DNA of 45,819 nucleotides, from contig NZ_JALIRS010000021.1 in assembly GCF_023337795.1 (NCBI RefSeq), forward strand, positions 1 through 45,819, read 5' to 3'. The stretch comes from Lysinibacillus sp. BPa_S21 (GTDB lineage: Bacteria; Bacillota; Bacilli; Bacillales_A; Planococcaceae). Under the pieces are notes generated by a model, which was not told where the DNA came from, made no database searches, and saw nothing but the letters and a program-made list of their open reading frames with translations. Position 1 is the first letter of the stretch. Every line of letters begins with the position of its first letter. Positions 9,269 to 18,997 of this stretch are shown piece after piece. Position numbers and translations under genes: made by a program.

Positions 9269-10021
9269 CTAAAACGATAGGGTAACGGCAATAGCTGCGC
9301 CGATTGCAAAAGCTGTTAAAAAGGCCTCTACGCCCTTCGCCATCCCTGACATAAAATGACCTGCTATTAAATCCCGAACTGCATTCGTAATCAAAATACC
9401 TGGTACTAGTGGCATAACGGAGCTAATAACAATCTTATCTATTTCTGTACCATGGCCGTATTTCACTGTAAAGACAGCAATCGATCCTACTACTAATGAA
9501 GCTGTAAATTCTGAGAAAAATTTCACTTTTGTTAAATCATTTATCAATAAAAGTACTAGGAAGCCTAATCCTCCTGCTAAACAGGCAAAAAGGAAATCAG
9601 ACCATCCCCCCTTAAACATTATAAGGAAACAACCACTCGCAAGAGCCGCTGCTATGACTTGAATATATGTTGGTAAAAAATAATTTGTTTTTTGTATCGA
9701 CTTTAGCTCGTCATAAGCTTGTTCTAATGTTATCATGTGAGATGTGAGTCTCCGAGATACTGAATTTACCAAGGCTATTTTTTGTAAATCTGTTACCCTA
9801 TTGGAAATCGATGTAATTCTCGTCGGCTGTGTCTTGCCTAACGAAAAAATGATCCCTGTAGGTGTGGCATAACATTGCGCATCCAGCATATTTTGAGAAT
9901 GTGCCATGCGTAACATTGTATCTTCCACACGGTATGTTTCTGCACCACTTTCAATCATAATTCGCCCTGCAAGCAATAAGCAGTCAATCGTAAATTCATT
10001 ATCCACTTCATGTAAAACCAT
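9269..10021 (-). CDS. threonine/serine exporter, large subunit (YjjP/ThrE N-terminal type)
   Basis: First gene of a two-gene operon, 250 residues. A cytoplasmic N-terminal part (~1-120) carries the family's SGAETYRVEDTM and PTGIIFSLG motifs, followed by about five membrane helices and PLVPGILITNAVRDL near residue 205. It pairs with the 155-residue protein downstream to make a split ThrE-type exporter. SD GGAGG lies about 12 bases before the ATG, which is long; no nearer start is in frame. The product is a secondary transporter of the inner membrane. Confidence 0.85.
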   Translation of the reverse strand: MVLHEVDNEFTIDCLLLAGRIMIESGAETYRVEDTMLRMAHSQNMLDAQCYATPTGIIFSLGKTQPTRITSISNRVTDLQKIALVNSVSRRLTSHMITLEQAYDELKSIQKTNYFLPTYIQVIAAALASGCFLIMFKGGWSDFLFACLAGGLGFLVLLLINDLTKVKFFSEFTASLVVGSIAVFTVKYGHGTEIDKIVISSVMPLVPGILITNAVRDLIAGHFMSGMAKGVEAFLTAFAIGAAIAVTLSF

Positions 10022-10279
10022 TGCAGTTATCTGCCTCCTTTAAAAGGTTCCTTGCCAATAGTATCGAACTGCAAATAAAAACTCAACTAAAAATTTAACT
10101 TTTAACCAAAGTACTTTGGCTTTCATATACTGAAGATGGTAAGCTTTTATTCTTGAAGACGGGTTTCCCATAAATTGATAGCAGAACTTCATAGATTCAT
10201 ATAACTTTTTCAAGGACTAACACGTCTGATTTTATAAGAAGTATAGAAAAATACACAAGGAAGGAGCGTATCCATCAAA

Positions 10280-11686
10280 ATGCCGGAACGCAGAAAAAGA
10301 CGCGGCCCAATGATTGATTTCCTATTAATCGGCCTTATCATTACATTAACGACTATTATTTTAGTCATTATCCTATCAAAGGATGACTTTAAGTTTCAAA
10401 AAATTAGTGCCTCTAAAGAGTCAACTGCTGATTCAATAAAGAGTAATATCTCCACAGAAAGCTCTGCGTTTCCGGGTATACGTATTGTAACAGATGTATC
10501 TAATGATAAGCGAACACCTTTTGCTATTCATTATCCGGAAACAGATAATAAAACTTTTAACGATGCTGTATTAAAGTACATAACAGAGTCAAAAGAAAGC
10601 TATCTGTCAGCTATGAACGAAAATAAAGATAAAGAGGTAATGGGTGAGCTTAATATTAGCTTGGAAACTTTCCCATATCAAAAACATTACTATTCTTTTG
10701 TATTAACAAAAATGTTGTATACAGGCGGAGCTAATCCCGAGATTTCAACAAAAACATTCTTCATCAATAGTGAAACTGATAAACAAATCTCCATTAAAAC
10801 ATTGTTAAACAACGATGAAAACAGCTTATCGGCATTAGCTACTCATGTACGTAATGACTTACAACAAAATCTCAAGTTAAAGGATGACCTTTTCAAGGAG
10901 GATTTAATAAAGTCGACTGAACCAAAGTGGTCTAACTTCAATCGCTTTGCTATCGTTGATAATTCGCTACAATTCTATTTTGATAAGTATGAGATTGCTA
11001 ACGGAGCAGCTGGTCCACAAATTGTGAAGCTTCCCCTATCCCTTATCAATCCATTGTTAGCCTCTGATTTCCAGATTGCCATGAAAAAGCCGGTAAAACC
11101 AGCCGATATTGGAGATCCAAACAAAAAACGTATTGCCTTAACTTTTGATGATGGCCCACATCCAAAGGTTACAGAACAGATTTTAGATACGCTCGATAAG
11201 TATCATGCAAAAGCTACCTTCTTTATGCTTGGTAGTCGTGTACAATATTACCCTGAGATCGCAAGAGACGTACTTGCACGGGGACATGAAATAGGTAACC
11301 ATTCATGGAACCATCCAGTATTAACAAAATTGTCACTCGAATCGGCAGTAAATCAATACACATCTACAGTAGCGGAAATAGAGAAGGCAATTAATCAAAA
11401 GCCAACTGTATTTAGACCTCCATACGGAGCAACAAACGATTCGATTAACGCGCAAATTCCTATTCCTGTTGTTTTATGGTCGATCGATACATTAGATTGG
11501 AAGCATCGCAATGCGCAACAATTACTACCTAATGTCAAAAACAATTTACACAACAATGCCATTGTCTTAATGCATGATATTCACCAATCGACTGCAGATG
11601 GTCTTGATTCCGTACTTGCTTATTTACAAGGGCAAGGCTATGAATTCGTGACAGTATCGGAAATCCTTCCATATCGTCAAAAATAA
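10280..11686 (+). CDS. pdaC: PdaC-like polysaccharide deacetylase
   Basis: Membrane-anchored enzyme of 468 residues. One N-terminal helix (~11-32) is followed by an extracellular DUF4163/DUF3298-like region (~60-265) and a NodB deacetylase domain (~280-465). The catalytic set is visible: TFDDGP (Asp base and Asp metal ligand), metal histidines 341 and 345 in NHSWNHP, RPPYG, and LMHDIH near the end. Bacillus PdaC has the same architecture and almost the same length and deacetylates cell-wall polymer outside the membrane, which affects lysozyme resistance. Peptidoglycan N-acetylmuramic acid as substrate is by family. SD AGGAG is about 13 bases from the ATG, unusually far. It is monocistronic, ending in a strong terminator. 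Confidence 0.88.
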   Translation: MPERRKRRGPMIDFLLIGLIITLTTIILVIILSKDDFKFQKISASKESTADSIKSNISTESSAFPGIRIVTDVSNDKRTPFAIHYPETDNKTFNDAVLKYITESKESYLSAMNENKDKEVMGELNISLETFPYQKHYYSFVLTKMLYTGGANPEISTKTFFINSETDKQISIKTLLNNDENSLSALATHVRNDLQQNLKLKDDLFKEDLIKSTEPKWSNFNRFAIVDNSLQFYFDKYEIANGAAGPQIVKLPLSLINPLLASDFQIAMKKPVKPADIGDPNKKRIALTFDDGPHPKVTEQILDTLDKYHAKATFFMLGSRVQYYPEIARDVLARGHEIGNHSWNHPVLTKLSLESAVNQYTSTVAEIEKAINQKPTVFRPPYGATNDSINAQIPIPVVLWSIDTLDWKHRNAQQLLPNVKNNLHNNAIVLMHDIHQSTADGLDSVLAYLQGQGYEFVTVSEILPYRQK

Positions 11687-11704
11687 CTAACCACATAATA
11701 AAGT

Positions 11705-11742
11705 AAAAGGATTCACGCACAGTTTTGTGTGTGAATCCTTTT
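11705..11742 (+). terminator. terminator of pdaC-like gene
   Basis: A 17-base-pair stem (11705-11721 with 11726-11742, one G-U pair), four-base loop and T-rich tail, just after the deacetylase stop codon. Confidence 0.92.
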
Positions 11743-11756
11743 TGCTCTTTTGAAGG

Positions 11757-11903
11757 TAGATGTCGATAAAAATTAAAAGTTAGGTGATAAAACGCGAAAG
11801 TTGGTAGATAAAATTTAAAAGTTGGGCGATAAAACGTGAAAGTTGGGCGATAAAACGTGAAAGTTGGTCAATAAACTATAAAAGTTGGGCGATAACTCCT
11901 GAA
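11757..11903. repeat. 21-bp minisatellite, seven units
   Basis: Seven head-to-tail 21-base units with consensus AGTTGGGCGATAAAACGTGA + A. Units 4 and 5 (11820-11840, 11841-11861) are identical; the outer units have drifted. There are no spacers, so it is not a CRISPR. The array lies between the terminators of two convergent genes. Two other arrays with the same unit length but different sequence are at 29919 and 40576. Confidence 0.92.
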
Positions 11904-11912
11904 AACAACATG

Positions 11913-11955
11913 AAAAGTCCAATAAACGCTAACTTGAGTTTATTGGACTTTCTTT
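11913..11955. terminator. terminator hairpin, probably bidirectional
   Basis: A perfect 14-base-pair stem (11914-11927 with 11938-11951). On the plus strand a T-rich tail TTTCTTTTTATTT follows; on the minus strand the tail is only moderately T-rich. It lies at the stop codon of the propeller gene and would end its transcript and block read-through from the left. Confidence 0.75.
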
Positions 11956-14046
11956 TTATTTGATCGTTAATGTATCAAGTGGTTTGAAGTCTTTTAGCTG
12001 ATAGCTCTTTACTTCATTGTTAGCTACTGTGTAAAGAGTGTCATCTATATAGACTACTCGCTGTACACGCTGCTCCCAATTTTCATACTGATCGCCAGTG
12101 CTTTTATTAACAATATTTCCTTTTAGGACGATTCCTTTATCAGCAGTGATTTCATAGATTTGTGCACCTTGACCTTTGTAGACGATTTCATCACCCTTCC
12201 CTGCATCATACAGGACAACTGGGAAACCAAAATAATTGTATTCCTTATTGCGGAATAGCGCTTTAGGATTGTTTTGAACTTCGGAGTACGAGCCTTCTCC
12301 ACCGATTTTTACTGTTGATTGTTCCTTTGGATTTTTGAAATCTGAAACATCAAACAATGACATTTTCATATTAGTTGTGACCGTCAAATTACGCTTCGAA
12401 TATGCATTATAGCGTTGCTCGGTATCATAGCCAATACCGATTAAATGTGTATCGTCTAGTGGATGCAAATAGTTACTAAAGCCTGGAATTTTCAGCTCAC
12501 CTAGCACAGTTGGCTTTTTCGGATTTGCTACATCAATAACAAACAGCGGATCCACTTGCTTAAATGTTACCACATATGCTTTTTCGCCCATAAAGCGTGC
12601 AGCATACACTTTTTCACCAGGAGCTAAATCTTTTACTGCACCGAGCTCTTGTAAATTTCCATCTAAAATAAATAGGTGGTTTCGTGATATTTTTTGTTCA
12701 TCCCACGCATTTCCTTCAGTTGTAACGATTCGGAAATTACCTTCATACTCATCCATTGAATATTGATTTAACACTGTTCCTTTTACTTCCGTAGTACCTA
12801 CAAAATTCATGGTAGTTCCATCAAAATTCCATTTAAAAACTTGTGTATTAGTTGTTCTTGGCATCCAAATCATATCCGTCATGCGACCAACAGAAGGTAG
12901 TAGATTTCCATCATAAATTGGTGTTGTTAAATAAAGTGCATTCTCCGACATATAAAGTCCACTACTACCACCTAAGTATCCCTTAGTGTTCGCCGTTGTC
13001 TTTGCACCATTTTTTAAATCCACCGCTGTAATTAAGCTATAGGATCCATCCATTGTATTTGGTAAAATAGAGATTTTCTCTAGAGGTAAATTTTTGTACT
13101 CATTTCCTTCTACACTATCAAATGTTTTCGGTTTTAAATCCAGCGTTTTTTGCTCTCTAAGCATCCAATAATTCGGATACATATTACCGATTAAATATAA
13201 TGTATCATCTGTAATTCGAATATCGTTTAAATATCCCTCTTGCCCTACTTTACGTATGAGTTTCGGATTCTTTGGGTTTGAAATATCATACAAAGTAGCT
13301 ATCGACATACTCGTGCCTACTTTCTCTAAATATTCATCCCCAATCACTATTAATAAATTATTATATAATGCTAGCTTCGAAATATATTGTGATTCCTTTA
13401 GCTTGATTGTTGTTGCTAACTTTAAATTTTTCGGATCTTTAGCATCTACTACCGTAATGCCCTGATCTTTTACTGCATAAATAAAGCCATCTTTAACAAC
13501 TACAATATCTCCTTCTTCGACTCCTTCGACTTGATTATTCGTTGTTGAGGAGTTATCTGCACTCGCTTTGTCTTCACTCTTTGCAATTTCTACAGTTGCC
13601 TCATTAAGTCCTTTTTGTGAGTTAGCTAAAAGTGTTTCGAAATATTGTTGAAGTTCTTTTTCTGATTTTACAGCTTCAAGCTTTTCAATAATGGTAAATG
13701 CTATTACTTGCGATGTTGTTTTAGGTCCATCTAATACAAACGCTTCTTTCTTCACATGTAATTTATAGCTTCCAGGTGCTAAATCACTTACGAGTATTGT
13801 CTTTTTATCTTTCTCCAATGTTACTGTTGCTGTTACCTTTTGATTTTTGCTATTTGTTACGTAAACATTACCTTCCACTACTTTGTTTTCTTTTAGTTCC
13901 TCCGTAAAGGATACTTGCCAGCTATGGGTAGTCGTACTCACACTCTTAGTTTGCGCCTCTACTTTAGGGGTCGGGACCAGCACAATAATTCCTGGCAAAA
14001 TAGCTAGTACTGCGATGAGTAAAATTGCCAACCGCTTATTTCTCAT
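11956..14046 (-). CDS. secreted beta-propeller domain protein
   Basis: Exported protein of about 696 residues: a signal peptide (RNKRLAILLIAVLAILPG, cleavage after VEA), an Ig-like bacterial domain (~30-115), a linker rich in Ser/Asn, and a large beta-propeller of the COG4880 type (~165-690). Repeats of the form VVDAKDPKNLK, YDISNPKNPK and FDVSDFKNPK mark the blades. The longer frame begins 11 codons earlier, but SD GGGAGG lies inside it, six bases before the ATG at 14046, so I chose that start. The function of this family is unknown; a role in binding or scaffolding outside the cell is likely. It lies downstream of the collagenase on the same strand, but a terminator separates them. Confidence 0.85.
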   Translation of the reverse strand: MRNKRLAILLIAVLAILPGIIVLVPTPKVEAQTKSVSTTTHSWQVSFTEELKENKVVEGNVYVTNSKNQKVTATVTLEKDKKTILVSDLAPGSYKLHVKKEAFVLDGPKTTSQVIAFTIIEKLEAVKSEKELQQYFETLLANSQKGLNEATVEIAKSEDKASADNSSTTNNQVEGVEEGDIVVVKDGFIYAVKDQGITVVDAKDPKNLKLATTIKLKESQYISKLALYNNLLIVIGDEYLEKVGTSMSIATLYDISNPKNPKLIRKVGQEGYLNDIRITDDTLYLIGNMYPNYWMLREQKTLDLKPKTFDSVEGNEYKNLPLEKISILPNTMDGSYSLITAVDLKNGAKTTANTKGYLGGSSGLYMSENALYLTTPIYDGNLLPSVGRMTDMIWMPRTTNTQVFKWNFDGTTMNFVGTTEVKGTVLNQYSMDEYEGNFRIVTTEGNAWDEQKISRNHLFILDGNLQELGAVKDLAPGEKVYAARFMGEKAYVVTFKQVDPLFVIDVANPKKPTVLGELKIPGFSNYLHPLDDTHLIGIGYDTEQRYNAYSKRNLTVTTNMKMSLFDVSDFKNPKEQSTVKIGGEGSYSEVQNNPKALFRNKEYNYFGFPVVLYDAGKGDEIVYKGQGAQIYEITADKGIVLKGNIVNKSTGDQYENWEQRVQRVVYIDDTLYTVANNEVKSYQLKDFKPLDTLTIK

Positions 14047-14126
14047 TATTTTCCTCCCTTTCATAAACTTGTTTATCAATTAGACTACCAAATAACAGGA
14101 AAGTTACAATATTCCAAATTTTTTAG

Positions 14127-14158
14127 CAAAAAACGAGAGGAAGTAAATCCCTCTCGTC
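14127..14158 (-). terminator. terminator of collagenase gene
   Basis: Stem ACGAGAGG (14134-14141) with CCTCTCGT (14151-14158), followed on the minus strand by TTTTTT. It lies about 140 bases past the collagenase stop. A second palindrome at 14179-14213 (11 bp, one mismatch) lies between them; its T-rich side faces the plus strand, where no gene ends. Confidence 0.8.
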
Positions 14159-14299
14159 TTATATAGACTATAATTGCGAGCAGCTGCTAATGTATTTTAC
14201 GTTAGCTGCTGCCCTTTTCTATGTTTAGACACTAGATATATGATTATGCATTATAGAAATCAGATCTGCCTCTACTTTTGAATCTAAAACTATCGTATA

Positions 14300-17200
14300 T
14301 TACTGTACATTTACTGTATATGTCCCGTTTTCATTATCAAATTTATAAATATATAAATAATACTTTCCTGGTTTCGCAGTAAATTTACCTTTTATACTAT
14401 TTCCATCTTCCTGTCCATATGCTACGTAATTTCGCATATCAGATTCATGACAAAGCACCCATGTCATGCCAATTTGATTTTCATTCAGAACAGAAATATC
14501 GATTTCTTTTGGAGACGTAACATCGAATGTGTATATATCCGTATGATCATCATCCATCAAGCTACCTTTTAAAGACTTATTAAATGGGATCATTTTTGCT
14601 TCTTCTGGACGATTATTTGGTTCTAGCTCTGTTTGTGCACTATTTTGTACATTTACTGTATATGTCCCTTTTTCTTTATCAAATTTATAAATATATAAAT
14701 AATACTTCCCTGGCTCTGCATGAAGTTTACCTTTTATACTATTTCCATCTTCCTGTCCATATGCTACATAATTTTGCTTATCAGACTCATGATAAAGCAC
14801 CCATGTCATGCCGATTTGATTTTCATTTAAGACAGAAATATCGATTTCTTCTGGAGACGTAACTTCGAATGTGTATGCATCCGTATCATCATCACCAACT
14901 AAATCACCTTTTAGAGGCGTATTAAATGGAATGTTCTTCGCTTCTTCTGGATGAGGATTCCCTGTTTGTTCGCCCTTCCGTACAGATACAATTGTACGAT
15001 CTTTACTTTCTATTCCCTTATCATTTTTCACTGTTAATGTCACATTATATGTACCTTCTTTTTCGTATACATGAGTAGGGTTTGCCTCTTCACTTGTTTG
15101 TCCATCACCAAAATCCCAAAGGTAAGAAACTATTTCTCCATCCTTATCTTTTGAACCTTCACTCTTGAACTGGACTTCTTCATTTTCGCCCCCAGCATAT
15201 GGACCATTGATATTTACTATAGGCGCTTGACGATCTCCTTCATCCGTCGCAACGCCGTGGAAAACAATATCATATTCAAACTGATTTGCCGCATTCACAC
15301 GGTAGTTTACAAAATACGCCGTCACTGTTTTATAGCCGCTCCACTCTTTTTGTGACAGTTGTTCCAGTACTTGGTTCACTTGCTTACTCATCGTTTTCCA
15401 ATCTTCGGATTCACCTTTTGTTTCATTACCTATATACGTACCTTCGAGTGTAAATGTATTAAAGAATTGAGACTTATGCTTTGTCATTTTTACATCTTTT
15501 ACGTTAGCAACATCGACAATTTCTTGCTCCACTTCATTTAATGCTTTTGGTTTATGTTGCACTAAATAATCATCTGATACTTGTGGCACCTCGTATTTTT
15601 CTTGATTATCAATCAATTGCTGCATATAGGCTTGGAATTCCGTATTTAGTTGTGGATCTTTACTTAAAGTGTCACGATACGCATCATAATTTTTCACATC
15701 GTTCGCACGAATTAAATCTTGAATCCTATCAAATGTTTCAAATTGATGATTATACATATAAGACTGTAGTGCAAATGAATAATTATAAAAATCCCACGAT
15801 CCATATTTTGCAAACATTGTTTGTTCAGCTGTATAGCGTTGTGATGGATCATCTGATAATCCACTAATAATACTCTTACGCGGAACAACATCATTTGTTC
15901 GCGTTGATCCTGCAAAGAATTCTGCATTTCCTTCTTGGAACCATGTTAGTCGCTCATTTTGGTACATATCTCCTCTTCCGAATAAACCAGGAACCTCGAA
16001 TCTTGCCTGTAAATAATGAGTAAATTCATGGCGGAACAACTCTTCTAAACTATAAATACTTTGCTCCGGCGTACGTTCATATGTAAAGAACGTTCCATTC
16101 TCTTCAATATAAATACCACCATTATTTGTTTCATATCCGTACAATTGACGATTTAATCGATATTGATCTGGAGAGTTATAAATGACAACTGTTAATACAT
16201 CATCTGCATTGCCTGGTTCTAATGCTTTATCATTCCCAATTACACGATGATATTGTGCTTTTACTTCTTTTGCAGCCCAATATAATCTTTGAATTTTGTC
16301 TTCTGTTACTTGATCTCCCGTCTTAAATACAATTGATCCATTATCAAATGTATATGTTTTCGGTAAATACTCCTTCTTTCCTTCCTCACGTACTTTCTGT
16401 AAATCCACTGTATTTCCATCATTGTCTTTTCTATCATAATTTGTAGTAATTTGCTCTACTGCCACAAAATATGCTTCACTTAAATATGGATACATATGCA
16501 TCGCTTGTGTAACAACTTCTAAACCTTTATTCGGATTACTATGGAATTTCCCTAAACGCCCTGCATAATAAATACCATTATTGATTAACCAACTATTATC
16601 TTCTGTAACATTATGTAAAAGAGCAATTTTATTCACTTCATTTATGAAACTATCAATCTTTCCATACCACATCGTCGTATTAGCTTCTTTACGTGCATCA
16701 TGCAAATACGACTGCAAGTCAAAATCAATCCCATGTATTACATCGTATATAGCTTGTCCTTTTGAATACGCGCGTTCATATGTAGAAAGATTTTCATTAT
16801 ACTGTTTTAAAATCTTCGTAGCATTTTGAACTGTTTCCGCATCACTAGAAGCATTACCTATTAATTTACCATAGGCGGATACTACTTTATCTTGCTCATC
16901 TGTACCAAGTTTAAAGTTCGGATTATTAGCTATTTCTTTTAATGCTGGTAAACACTTATCATGGAAACTTCTCTCATTTAAATAACCTAGTTCGTTATTA
17001 TAAAATCCCACATAAAAAGCAGAACGTAATAACTCAACATATGTGTCAATACCTTTTGAATCATCTTTCGTAAATGAACTTCCTCTTTTCCCTAATTCAT
17101 CGATAATCACTTGCATACGTTCTTTATTTTGATAAAAAGCTTTTGTATCCTCATTGAATTGGAATAAGTCTGTGATTTGATACCAACGAATATTTCCTAG

Positions 17201-17530
17201 CGTATTAATTAACTCACTGTCATTCATTTTATTAAGCTCTGCCATCGAGTATTGTTCCTGCAATTGCTTCGTTTCAGCAAGCTTTATAGTTGGAGCTGGT
17301 TGTTCCGAAAAATCGCCCATTTCCAAACGTTTTTCAAATGAGAATGTTTCATCTGCCGTTGTAGAATGTGTAACTTCCTCATTCGAAGTCACTATGCCGG
17401 CAGGCTTCATTTGTAATACATTATAAGGCGTTTTTTCTGCTGCTGATGCTTCCGCTTGTAACGTTCCAAACGACAATGCCATTGTACTTACTCCAAGTAA
17501 CACTTGATTGAGTTTTAATTTTTTCTTCAT
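14300..17530 (-). CDS. colA: secreted collagenase, peptidase family M9 (ColA type)
   Basis: Secreted zinc protease of 1076 residues that degrades native collagen. Order: signal peptide (1-~31), activator domain (~60-330), peptidase domain (~340-680), PKD domain (~770-855) and two collagen-binding PPC-type domains (~865-960 and ~975-1076). Zinc ligands are His501 and His505 in HEFTHYLQ and Glu533 in WFQEGNAEF, 32 residues downstream as in clostridial ColG. The PKD domain shows YLWDFGDGQTS. The two binding domains are nearly identical, evidence of a recent duplication. SD AGGAGG is seven bases before ATG. It closely resembles Bacillus cereus ColA as I recall that sequence. No secretion or regulatory partner is adjacent. 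Confidence 0.95.
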   Translation of the reverse strand: MKKKLKLNQVLLGVSTMALSFGTLQAEASAAEKTPYNVLQMKPAGIVTSNEEVTHSTTADETFSFEKRLEMGDFSEQPAPTIKLAETKQLQEQYSMAELNKMNDSELINTLGNIRWYQITDLFQFNEDTKAFYQNKERMQVIIDELGKRGSSFTKDDSKGIDTYVELLRSAFYVGFYNNELGYLNERSFHDKCLPALKEIANNPNFKLGTDEQDKVVSAYGKLIGNASSDAETVQNATKILKQYNENLSTYERAYSKGQAIYDVIHGIDFDLQSYLHDARKEANTTMWYGKIDSFINEVNKIALLHNVTEDNSWLINNGIYYAGRLGKFHSNPNKGLEVVTQAMHMYPYLSEAYFVAVEQITTNYDRKDNDGNTVDLQKVREEGKKEYLPKTYTFDNGSIVFKTGDQVTEDKIQRLYWAAKEVKAQYHRVIGNDKALEPGNADDVLTVVIYNSPDQYRLNRQLYGYETNNGGIYIEENGTFFTYERTPEQSIYSLEELFRHEFTHYLQARFEVPGLFGRGDMYQNERLTWFQEGNAEFFAGSTRTNDVVPRKSIISGLSDDPSQRYTAEQTMFAKYGSWDFYNYSFALQSYMYNHQFETFDRIQDLIRANDVKNYDAYRDTLSKDPQLNTEFQAYMQQLIDNQEKYEVPQVSDDYLVQHKPKALNEVEQEIVDVANVKDVKMTKHKSQFFNTFTLEGTYIGNETKGESEDWKTMSKQVNQVLEQLSQKEWSGYKTVTAYFVNYRVNAANQFEYDIVFHGVATDEGDRQAPIVNINGPYAGGENEEVQFKSEGSKDKDGEIVSYLWDFGDGQTSEEANPTHVYEKEGTYNVTLTVKNDKGIESKDRTIVSVRKGEQTGNPHPEEAKNIPFNTPLKGDLVGDDDTDAYTFEVTSPEEIDISVLNENQIGMTWVLYHESDKQNYVAYGQEDGNSIKGKLHAEPGKYYLYIYKFDKEKGTYTVNVQNSAQTELEPNNRPEEAKMIPFNKSLKGSLMDDDHTDIYTFDVTSPKEIDISVLNENQIGMTWVLCHESDMRNYVAYGQEDGNSIKGKFTAKPGKYYLYIYKFDNENGTYTVNVQ
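14304..14962 (-). repeat. in-frame tandem duplication of collagen-binding domain
   Basis: The stretch 14304-~14620 repeats at 14646-~14962 with a 342-base offset (114 codons). Long runs are nearly identical, for example the codons for YLYIYKFD and AYGQEDGNSIKGK. It lies wholly within the collagenase gene and gives the enzyme a second binding domain. Confidence 0.88.
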
Positions 17531-17741
17531 AACAAGTCCTCCTATTGCACTATATCCATAACTTGATAATACGTTGATTATTTAGAACTATATTACCTTT
17601 TTTAAAATACCATATTATGAGAGTAAAGCGATATAAAATGTTATTTTATAACAAATTTTCTTGTATAATTTGAACGTCAGGACACAATTGGAGCATAAAA
17701 ATTGGTTTAGTTGTAACGAAACAGAATATTTACGGAAACAT

Positions 17742-17773
17742 AAAAAAAGAACCCTAATTCGGATTCTTTTTTT
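17742..17773 (-). terminator. terminator of lysine-catabolism operon
   Basis: Stem of about 12 base pairs (17742-17753 with 17761-17773, one G-U pair in the minus-strand RNA) beginning with a run of A and ending in seven T. It lies 20 bases past the acyl-CoA dehydrogenase stop. Confidence 0.85.
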
Positions 17774-17793
17774 GTTTATTTCTTGAAATAAAC

Positions 17794-18987
17794 TTACTCT
17801 TCAAATGGCCATTTCGGTAGCATTTTTGCTAATGGCTTATCTTGGCGTTTTCCTAATACATAATCAGCCTGCATAATCGTATGAATCTCCCGCGTGCCTT
17901 CATAAATAACCGGTGCTTTCGAGTTACGTAAATAACGTGCGACTGGATATTCATCCGAATAACCATATGCCCCATGAATTTGGACAGCATCATCCGCGGC
18001 TTTGTTAGCAAAATCACATGCCTGCCACTTTGCCAAGGATGTCTCTCGCGTATTACGTACACCTTTGTTTTTCAACTCTCCAACACGATATACAAGTAAG
18101 CGACTCATTTGATAGCCCGCTTCCATTTTGGCAATCATTTGCCCTACTAGCTGATGCTCACCAATAGGCTTCCCAAATGTTTCGCGTTCCTGACAGTATT
18201 TCACGCTCGCCTCGAGACACGCCTGAATAAGACCGACAGCGCCTGCAGCTACTGTAAAACGACCATTATCTAACGCAGACATAGCAATTTTAAAGCCTTC
18301 GCCCTCTTCTCCAAGGCGGTTCTTCACAGGTATACGTAAATTTTCAAAAAAGAGCTCCCCAGTATTACCAGCACGAATACCGTATTTACCTTTAATGGCC
18401 TTCGATGTAAAACCTGCCATGGAACGCTCTACGATAAATGCACTAATGCCATGATGCTTCTTCGATTTATCAGTGTAGGCAAAAACGATAAAATGGTCAG
18501 CTATATCACATAAGGAAATCCATGTTTTCTGTCCATTTAAAACGTAACTGTCTCCATCCCTTACTGCGGTGGTAGTCATCGCGGCTACATCAGACCCTGC
18601 TCCGGGCTCTGTTAAACCAAATGCCCCAATCCGAACTCCTTTTGCCTGCGGAACAAGATATTGCTGTTTTTGAGCCTCTGTTCCCCATTGCATTAAGGTC
18701 ATGCTATTCAAACCTGTATGGACTGAAACAGCTGTACGAAACGCTGTATCTCCGCGTTCAAGCTCTTCACAAACGATGGCGAGTGCATTAAAATCCATAC
18801 CACTACCACCGTATTGCTCCGGTACACAAACACCCATTAAGCCAAGCTCAGCAAGTTTTGACCAAATCTTCGGATCAAAGCCACCCTCAGCATCCCACTT
18901 CGCAATATGTGGAATAATCTCTGCATCCACAAACTGCCGTACTGTTTTACGTAGCATTTCCTGCTCAGTGGTAAACTCGAAATTCAT
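17794..18987 (-). CDS. acyl-CoA dehydrogenase, glutaryl-CoA-like
   Basis: FAD flavoenzyme of 397 residues, last gene of the lysine operon. Family motifs are FGLTEPGAGSD (FAD/substrate), YVLNGQKTWIS, and the catalytic base Glu363 in YEGTREIH. Arg84 in FRTAVSVHTG lines up with the arginine that holds the distal carboxylate in glutaryl-CoA dehydrogenase. Together with its operon partners this suggests oxidation of glutaryl-CoA to crotonyl-CoA at the end of lysine breakdown. That assignment is inference; a plain short-chain acyl-CoA substrate is possible. A TTG start two codons upstream is less likely: the ATG at 18987 has AGGTG seven bases before it. The gap to the upstream gene is 10 bases. Confidence 0.85.
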   Translation of the reverse strand: MNFEFTTEQEMLRKTVRQFVDAEIIPHIAKWDAEGGFDPKIWSKLAELGLMGVCVPEQYGGSGMDFNALAIVCEELERGDTAFRTAVSVHTGLNSMTLMQWGTEAQKQQYLVPQAKGVRIGAFGLTEPGAGSDVAAMTTTAVRDGDSYVLNGQKTWISLCDIADHFIVFAYTDKSKKHHGISAFIVERSMAGFTSKAIKGKYGIRAGNTGELFFENLRIPVKNRLGEEGEGFKIAMSALDNGRFTVAAGAVGLIQACLEASVKYCQERETFGKPIGEHQLVGQMIAKMEAGYQMSRLLVYRVGELKNKGVRNTRETSLAKWQACDFANKAADDAVQIHGAYGYSDEYPVARYLRNSKAPVIYEGTREIHTIMQADYVLGKRQDKPLAKMLPKWPFEE

Positions 18988-18997
18988 GACCAAGCAC

